Part shown: piece by piece, positions 5,151 through 6,171 of the stretch | Layout of the letters: each line of letters begins with the position of its first letter | Position numbering within the stretch: position 1 is the first letter of the stretch | DNA from: CANHEE01 sp043777755 | GTDB taxonomy: Bacteria > Bacteroidota > Bacteroidia > Chitinophagales > Saprospiraceae | Direction of reading: 5' to 3' | DNA length: 6,171 bases | Assembly: GCA_043777755.1 (NCBI GenBank) | Contig: JAYWHK010000311.1 | Location: 1 to 6,171 of the forward strand | Notes under the pieces: generated by a model | Seen by the model: the letters and a program-made list of their open reading frames with translations, nothing else | Told to the model about the DNA's origin: nothing | The model's database searches: none | Program-made: the position numbers and the translations under genes

Positions 5151-5790
5151 AAATATTTACACTTAAAGGTAGGATTAAAAGCGCACCAGCGTTGCCACAC
5201 TGCGGATCATCTAAGTAATTTTCCATCAAAGACATGATTTTAAATCCAATTTTTTGCTGTACACTTACCGTTTTGTCAGCAACTTCGCCAGCTTTTACCT
5301 TCGCAAAATAATCTTCTACGGAAATCGTTTCTGGATAATCTGCATAGCCATTTAGCATACCAACAGTCATTTGACCAGCCAAATTTAGTTCTGCACAAAG
5401 CCAATGCCTTGCACGGTAAAGCTCCCTTGCAATACCCATTTTTCGGTAAGAAGTATCAACGCCAACATCCATTCCATAGAGCCATTCGCTGTCAGGTTCG
5501 TGCGAAGTCATCCATAAATTATCAGAAATATCCAAAAAAGTATGGTGTTTTTCAGAATAATGGTAACGAATAGTCGTTGTAGCACCAACTACTTTTTCTC
5601 CATCTAAAACCAAGAATTGTCCTTCTGGAAAAATCTCAATATGTCGCAAATAATGCTTGGGTTGCATCAACTCCTCAGCCGCCAAAGTAGGAAAAACCCT
5701 TTGTTGCAAATCGCCCAATCTTTCAGCATATTCAGCCGTAATTTGAGTAACGACCAAGCCATTTTCTAATTTTTTATAGTAATTTTTCAT
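5149..5790 (-). CDS. GNAT-family N-acetyltransferase
   Basis: With the start placed at the ATG at 5790 the protein has 213 residues. It has the GNAT core: YGMDVGVDTSYRKMGIARELY (105-125) holds strand 4 and the acetyl-CoA pyrophosphate loop R116-K-M-G119-I-A121. HIEIFPEGQFLVLDGEKVVG (50-69) is the preceding strand pair. The HIEIFPEGQ motif, the long insert with FLDISDNLW (85-93), and LYRARHWLCAELNL (124-137) recall the GNAT half of B. subtilis YhcX-like proteins, here without the carbon-nitrogen hydrolase domain. The substrate is unknown. A longer frame begins at a TTG at 5850 and would add 20 residues, but a TAnnTTTG promoter box lies inside that extension, so the internal ATG is preferred. 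It is probably cytoplasmic and monocistronic. Confidence 0.85.
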   Translation of the reverse strand: MKNYYKKLENGLVVTQITAEYAERLGDLQQRVFPTLAAEELMQPKHYLRHIEIFPEGQFLVLDGEKVVGATTTIRYHYSEKHHTFLDISDNLWMTSHEPDSEWLYGMDVGVDTSYRKMGIARELYRARHWLCAELNLAGQMTVGMLNGYADYPETISVEDYFAKVKAGEVADKTVSVQQKIGFKIMSLMENYLDDPQCGNAGALLILPLSVNI

Positions 5791-5810
5791 AAAATTTTTA
5801 AAATTTTGCG

Positions 5811-5818
5811 CAAAGATA
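5811..5818 (-). promoter_or_regulatory. -7 promoter box of the GNAT gene, decides its start
   Basis: TATCTTTG on the minus strand matches TAnnTTTG and ends 20 bases before the ATG at 5790, the same geometry as the two promoters at 172 and 1177 (16-18 bases). No TTG is found at the usual -33 distance; the nearest is 29 bases upstream. If used, the transcript would start downstream of the TTG codon at 5850. Confidence 0.55.
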
Positions 5819-5999
5819 GGTAAAAAAAGTGTTTTCTTGGTATCTTTCAAAACTACTTTATACTTTTTTTAATGTTTCTAAAACCATCGGCTACGGTTTA
5901 TGGTTGGTTGGATAAACCAGAAGTCTATTTTACAAAAATTAGGCAATCTATGGAAAACAAATAGTCTATCGTTTCACTCCTCAGGGTTTTCTTATAAAA

Positions 6000-6012
6000 G
6001 CGGCAGAGCCGC
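6000..6012. repeat. GC-rich palindrome GCGGCAGAGCCGC
   Basis: GCGGC and GCCGC arms around AGA, in AT-rich surroundings. A possible component of a REP-like dispersed element. Confidence 0.5.
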
Positions 6013-6058
6013 AAGATATTTGTAGGAATAGTACATTTTTCTCGTTTTGAAGGTGCAG

Positions 6059-6092
6059 CGCACCGCAATATTTAAATTAATATCACGGTGCG
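6059..6092. repeat. Imperfect hairpin CGCACCG...CGGTGCG
   Basis: CGCACCG (6059-6065) pairs with CGGTGCG (6086-6092), and ATATT with AATAT inside it across a CA/CA mismatch. The left arm also forms an alternative small hairpin, GGTGCAGCGCACC (6052-6064), so two mutually exclusive folds are possible. It could terminate the minus-strand gene ending at 6129, but a T-run precedes it rather than follows it on that strand. Confidence 0.45.
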
Positions 6093-6128
6093 TTGAACTG
6101 TCAAAAAAACCAAATAAAAAACGAAATA

Positions 6129-6171
6129 TTATTCGGCAAATTTTTGAACGCCATACTTTTTGATGTCATAT
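6129..6171 (-). CDS. C-terminal end of an unidentified gene running off the window
   Basis: On the minus strand the edge reads YDIKKYGVQKFAE followed by TAA (6131-6129). The peptide looks like a natural protein end, with alternating charged and aromatic residues, and the frame is open to the window edge. Thirteen codons are too few to name a family or to be certain it is coding. Confidence 0.35.
   Translation of the reverse strand, partial: YDIKKYGVQKFAE

Larger units (their letters stand above)
5851..6128. other. Non-coding stretch with small palindromes
   Basis: No convincing gene was found here. A 30-codon frame from 5872 has no recognisable features. The stretch holds AACCAT/ATGGTT (5882-5905), GCGGCAGAGCCGC (6000-6012), GGTGCAGCGCACC (6052-6064) and a larger hairpin (6059-6092). 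GC-rich palindromes inside AT-rich spacer DNA are characteristic of dispersed intergenic repeats. Confidence 0.5.

Noticed and set aside
5872..5964. 30-codon plus-strand frame (MFLKPSATVYGWLDK...)
   Set aside because: Short, overlaps small inverted repeats, no promoter box or recognisable family.

Overview
This AT-rich window is almost certainly from a member of the Bacteroidota. Three things point there: promoters of the TAnnTTTG type, start codons preceded by A-rich leaders rather than Shine-Dalgarno sequences, and gene families typical of the phylum. Genus cannot be settled from the sequence. No mobile-element transposase, rRNA or tRNA was seen.

Left part (1-1775) is an accessory, defence-type region. 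It opens inside a CRISPR repeat and contains a second short array at 861-1028 (three 36-bp repeats, two 30-bp spacers). The repeats have the architecture of Cas13b (type VI-B, RNA-targeting) direct repeats, but no cas gene lies in the window. After the terminal repeat of each array comes the same ~160-bp block: a small palindrome, a strong terminator hairpin and a TAnnTTTG promoter. The block is present in two gap-free copies exactly 1005 bp apart. The first copy drives a PIN-type toxin-antitoxin pair (198-832). The second drives a different, decayed two-gene module: a probable antitoxin-like gene at 1201 fused by an internal deletion to the tail of an HNH endonuclease (to 1775). The inner part of the terminator stem differs between copies but keeps its base pairing, so the block is under RNA-structure selection or was until recently.

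Middle part (1776-4964): a perfect 19-bp inverted repeat separates the defence region from a large minus-strand gene. That gene encodes a 1020-residue exported protein with two copies of a TlpA-type N-terminal region, two SH3-like domains between them, and a C-terminal thioredoxin-like segment without a CxxC.

Right part (4965-6171): a minus-strand GNAT acetyltransferase whose real start is probably an internal ATG at 5790, then a ~340-bp non-coding stretch rich in small GC palindromes, and finally the last 13 codons of another minus-strand gene that continues beyond the window.

The most interesting signal is the pattern of Cas13b-like array, terminator, promoter and toxin-antitoxin-like module, seen twice in tandem with different modules.
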